From Suilimivivens sp964393865 (GTDB lineage: Bacteria; Bacillota; Clostridia; Lachnospirales; Lachnospiraceae): a DNA stretch of 64,000 bases. Location: the NCBI GenBank assembly GCA_964393865.1, contig CAYMUW010000009.1, forward strand, positions 1 through 64,000, read 5' to 3'. This document shows, piece by piece, positions 61,630 to 64,000 of the stretch. Under the pieces are notes generated by a model. That model did not search any database. It was not told the origin of the DNA and worked only from the letters and a program-made list of their open reading frames with translations. The number at the start of each line of letters is the position of its first letter. Position 1 is the stretch's first letter. Made by a program: the position numbers and the translations under genes.

Positions 61630-62181
61630 ATGGATGATAGATTAAAAGTATATGATGAAAAAATGAAGAAAACCTGTGAGCATTTGGAAGCTGATTATCT
61701 GGGTATCAGGGCAGGACGTGCCAATCCCCATGTGCTGGATAAGTTGAGGGTGGATTATTACGGAACCCCTACTCCCATTCAGCAGGTAGGTAATGTGACT
61801 ATTCCCGAGGCAAGGATGATTCAGATTGCGCCCTGGGAGAAATCTCTGATTAAGGAAATCGAGAAGGCAATTCTTTCTTCGGATATCGGCATTACACCCT
61901 CCAATGACGGGGCTGTTATCAGACTGGTTTTCCCGGAGCTTACGGAGGAGAGAAGAAAGGATCTTGTAAAAGACGTCAAAAAGAAAGCGGAGGAAAGCAA
62001 GGTGGCTGTCCGCAATATCAGAAGGGACGGCAATGATGCATTTAAGAAGCTTGCCAAGGCGGAGGTCTCGGAGGATGAAATCAAGGAGCTGTCCGATGAT
62101 CTGCAGAAGCTGACAGATAAATACATTAAGGATATTGACAAATTAATGGAAGAAAAGTCAAAGGAAATCCTTACGGTATAA
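61630..62181 (+). CDS. frr: Ribosome recycling factor
   Basis: This 183-residue protein splits post-termination ribosomes with EF-G. The family pattern MDDRLKVYDEKMKKTCEHLE, then LGIRAGRANPHVLDKLRVDY and GTPTPIQQVGNVTIPEARMI, covers domain I and II. I chose ATG 61630 by homology; ATG 61618 and a GTG-like start at 61606 are in frame, and the ribosome binding site GGAAAGG is better placed for a start between. A hairpin follows at 62195. Confidence 0.92.
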   Translation: MDDRLKVYDEKMKKTCEHLEADYLGIRAGRANPHVLDKLRVDYYGTPTPIQQVGNVTIPEARMIQIAPWEKSLIKEIEKAILSSDIGITPSNDGAVIRLVFPELTEERRKDLVKDVKKKAEESKVAVRNIRRDGNDAFKKLAKAEVSEDEIKELSDDLQKLTDKYIKDIDKLMEEKSKEILTV

Positions 62182-62194
62182 GCAATGAAGGGAG

Positions 62195-62232
62195 GGGCAT
62201 GCGATTAATTTCCTAATCGTTGCCCTTTGTTT
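62195..62232 (+). terminator. Weak hairpin terminator between frr and uppS
   Basis: GGGCA (62195-62199) pairs with TGCCC (62221-62225), with CGATTA/TAATCG inside, followed by TTTGTTT. It may attenuate rather than stop transcription into uppS. Confidence 0.4.
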
Positions 62233-62304
62233 ATGTGAAAGAAAAAAGCTCGGACAGCAGCAAGAAGCGAGTTTTTGATGGTGTGTGAAGGAAGATAGTT
62301 GATT

Positions 62305-63030
62305 ATGGCAGAAGAAAAGCAATTGAAAATGCCCCGTCATGTGGCAATTATTTTGGACGGTAACGGCAGATGGGCAAAGAGCAAGGGAATGCCCAGAAAT
62401 TATGGACATGTTCAGGGCGCTAAGACTGTGGAAGTGATTTGTGAGGAAGCCTATCGGATGGGTATTCAGTATCTTACCGTTTATGCTTTCAGTACGGAAA
62501 ACTGGAACCGCCCCAAGGATGAGGTGGATGCACTGATGAAGCTTCTTCGAAATTATATGAAGACCTGTCTTACCACAGCCAGGAAGAACCGTATGTGCGT
62601 CAGGGTAATTGGTGATAAAAGCAGGCTGGATGAGGATATCAGAAACAGAATTGCAGAGCTTGAGGAGTCCACAAGGGATAATGACGGACTTCATTTTCAG
62701 ATTGCACTGAATTACGGAGGGCGTGATGAGATTGTACGGGCAGTCAGAAGGATTGCCGGGAAGGTATCAGAAGGAGAGCTTTCCCCTGAGGACGTGACGG
62801 AGGAATATCTGTCTGATATGCTGGATACTCATGGTCTGCCGGAGCCTGATCTTTTAATCCGTACCTGCAACGAGCAGAGGATATCTAACTTTTTGCTGTG
62901 GCAGCTGGCTTATACGGAGTTTTATTTTACACCGGTGGCATGGCCCGATTTTACAAGAGAAGAATTGGTAAAAGCTGTGGAGGCATATAATCATAGAGAC
63001 AGAAGATATGGCATGATAAAGGAGGAATAA
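62305..63030 (+). CDS. uppS: Undecaprenyl diphosphate synthase
   Basis: This 241-residue cis-prenyltransferase makes the C55 lipid carrier for the cell wall. Signatures: MPRHVAIILDGNGRWAKSKG, GHVQGAKTVEVICEEA, TVYAFSTENWNRP and RTCNEQRISNFLLWQLAYTE; the usual GGE is seen as TCNEQR, close to the active site. The start is ATG 62305, after GAAGGAAG. The AAT-rich gap before it holds the hairpin noted above. Confidence 0.95.
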   Translation: MAEEKQLKMPRHVAIILDGNGRWAKSKGMPRNYGHVQGAKTVEVICEEAYRMGIQYLTVYAFSTENWNRPKDEVDALMKLLRNYMKTCLTTARKNRMCVRVIGDKSRLDEDIRNRIAELEESTRDNDGLHFQIALNYGGRDEIVRAVRRIAGKVSEGELSPEDVTEEYLSDMLDTHGLPEPDLLIRTCNEQRISNFLLWQLAYTEFYFTPVAWPDFTREELVKAVEAYNHRDRRYGMIKEE

Positions 63031-63033
63031 GTC

Positions 63034-63858
63034 ATGTTCTGGACCAGACTAATGAGCAGTATCGTTCTTGTGGTACTTGCACTGCTGACAATTTTGACCG
63101 GCGGATATTTGCTGGCGGCGGTATTGCTTTTTTTGGCACTGACGGCCTTTCATGAGCTGCTCAAAGCCTGTAAACTGTCAGGGGAAAAAGGAAAACCAAA
63201 CGGTCTTGAAATGATCGGAAGTGTTGGCATTGTAGTTTATTATCTTCTGATGACCTTTTCCGGTGAGCGGATGTATTTGTTTTTGATGCTGATCGTGATT
63301 TTGGTGGCATTTATGTTCCTCTATGTTTTTTCTTTTCCCAAATATCATGCGGAGCAAATCATGTGCGCATTCTTCTGTGTGGCCTATGCGCCGGTGATGC
63401 TTTCCTTTATCTATCTGGTTCGGGATTTGCCATATGGAATTTATACGGTATGGATGATTTTTATCAGCTCATGGATCTGCGACACCTGTGCTTATGTGGT
63501 GGGAATGCTGATCGGTAAGCATAAGCTGGCACCTGTACTCAGCCCCAAGAAATCCATAGAAGGAGCGATTGGCGGAATTGTGGGTTCTGCGCTGGTGGGA
63601 GCATTATATGCGTATGTGATCGTGGAGCCGGCAATCAGCGAGCAGAAGATTACGTGGATTTTTGTGCTGATCAGCGCGGTGGGAGCAGTGATTTCCCAGG
63701 TAGGAGATTTGGCGGCCTCCGCAATTAAGAGAAATCATGAGATCAAGGATTACGGGAATCTGATACCGGGACATGGCGGTGTAATGGATCGCTTTGACAG
63801 CGTGATTTTTACCGCTCCCATGATTTATTTTCTGGCGCTTCTTTTGATACACGGTTAG
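63034..63858 (+). CDS. cdsA: Phosphatidate cytidylyltransferase CdsA
   Basis: This 274-residue membrane enzyme makes CDP-diacylglycerol for phospholipids. It has about eight hydrophobic segments and the CDS signature near the end: SQVGDLAASAIKRNHEIKDY then GNLIPGHGGVMDRFDSVIFT. The start is ATG 63034, four bases after the uppS stop, with AAGGAGGAATAAGTC overlapping. Confidence 0.95.
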   Translation: MFWTRLMSSIVLVVLALLTILTGGYLLAAVLLFLALTAFHELLKACKLSGEKGKPNGLEMIGSVGIVVYYLLMTFSGERMYLFLMLIVILVAFMFLYVFSFPKYHAEQIMCAFFCVAYAPVMLSFIYLVRDLPYGIYTVWMIFISSWICDTCAYVVGMLIGKHKLAPVLSPKKSIEGAIGGIVGSALVGALYAYVIVEPAISEQKITWIFVLISAVGAVISQVGDLAASAIKRNHEIKDYGNLIPGHGGVMDRFDSVIFTAPMIYFLALLLIHG

Positions 63859-63921
63859 ATAAGTAGTTTGGTAATATGATAGCGAAAAGGGCAGAAATAA
63901 ATACTGTGAGGATATAGCAGC

Positions 63922-64000
63922 ATGAAAAAAATCGGAATTTTAGGGTCTACAGGCTCTATCGGAACACAGACCCTTGACATTGTAAGAAATAACAGGGATT
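63922..64000 (+). CDS. dxr: 1-deoxy-D-xylulose 5-phosphate reductoisomerase, N-terminus (partial)
   Basis: The frame from ATG 63922 reads MKKIGILGSTGSIGTQTLDI and continues to the window end. The GSTGSIGxxTLDIVR motif is the NADPH-binding start of DXR in the MEP isoprenoid pathway. Only 26 residues are present. It completes the uppS-cdsA-dxr order. Confidence 0.92.
   Translation, partial: MKKIGILGSTGSIGTQTLDIVRNNRD

Noticed and set aside
1..64000. CRISPR arrays, rRNA and tRNA genes
   Set aside because: No regularly spaced direct repeats of 25-40 bp, no cloverleaf sequences with the GTTCRANYC loop and no rRNA-like stretches were noticed in the intergenic gaps.

Overview
The window looks like chromosomal DNA of a motile, endospore-forming Clostridia, most likely a Lachnospiraceae. 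The reasons are the spore genes (gpr, spoIIP, an uninterrupted sigK), codY, Gram-positive gene orders (rpsT-gpr-spoIIP-lepA-hemW; yifB-dprA...topA-codY-flgB; rpsB-tsf; pyrH-frr-uppS-cdsA-dxr), strong AGGAGG ribosome binding sites, and a Firmicutes-type flagellar/chemotaxis operon with fliY, cheC and cheD. Family and species are inferred; no rRNA is present. Nearly everything is on the + strand; only rpsT and mntP are on the - strand.

Layout. 1-1180: accessory remnants of mobile DNA (a TnpW-like protein, small orphan ORFs, a truncated conserved N-terminus). 1191-1970: membrane-anchored trypsin-like protease. 2019-7914: rpsT (-), then gpr, spoIIP, lepA, hemW. 8025-10784: sigK, a degenerate HD-GYP-like protein and pilT. 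10977-13681: yifB/comM and dprA. 13806-15208: an unusual long-leader prepilin and a prepilin peptidase. 15363-18339: topA and codY. 18644-53018: one dense run of about 37 flagellar, motor and chemotaxis genes, in order flgBC, fliEFGHIJ, motE-like, fliK, flgD, a flagellar-operon ORF, flgE, flbD, motAB, fliLM, fliY, cheY, fliOPQR, flhBAFG, a YcgR-like PilZ gene, cheB, cheA, cheW, cheC, cheD, a small membrane ORF, fliA (sigma-D), a FapA/DUF342 gene and three poorly characterised genes. 53265-55018: rpsB-tsf. 55190-56367: a reverse-transcriptase C-terminal remnant converging on mntP, which sits behind a Mn2+ (yybP-ykoY) riboswitch. 56842-60892: a LacI-like-sensor/GGDEF protein, a polysaccharide deacetylase and a bactofilin. 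60906-64000: pyrH, frr, uppS, cdsA and the start of dxr.

How the genes work together. The flagellar block encodes basal body and rod (FlgBC, FliE, FliF), switch (FliG, FliM, FliY), export gate and ATPase (FliH, FliI, FliJ, FliO-R, FlhA, FlhB), hook assembly (FliK, FlgD, FlgE), stator (MotAB), placement (FlhFG), c-di-GMP input (PilZ protein) and chemotaxis signalling and adaptation, ending with sigma-D for late genes. Flagellin, cheR and receptors are not here. A sigma-A-type promoter lies in front of flgB, and a sigma-D-like site lies before fliK.

Most of the window is ordinary core genome. The points most worth a second look are a prepilin whose GFSLIELV motif follows a 61-residue, DUF3006-like domain; a CheB with no receiver domain; a sigma-K with no pro-sequence; a degenerate HD-GYP protein next to pilT; a CodY-like box at codY; the uncharacterised tail of the flagellar operon; and the reverse-transcriptase remnant.
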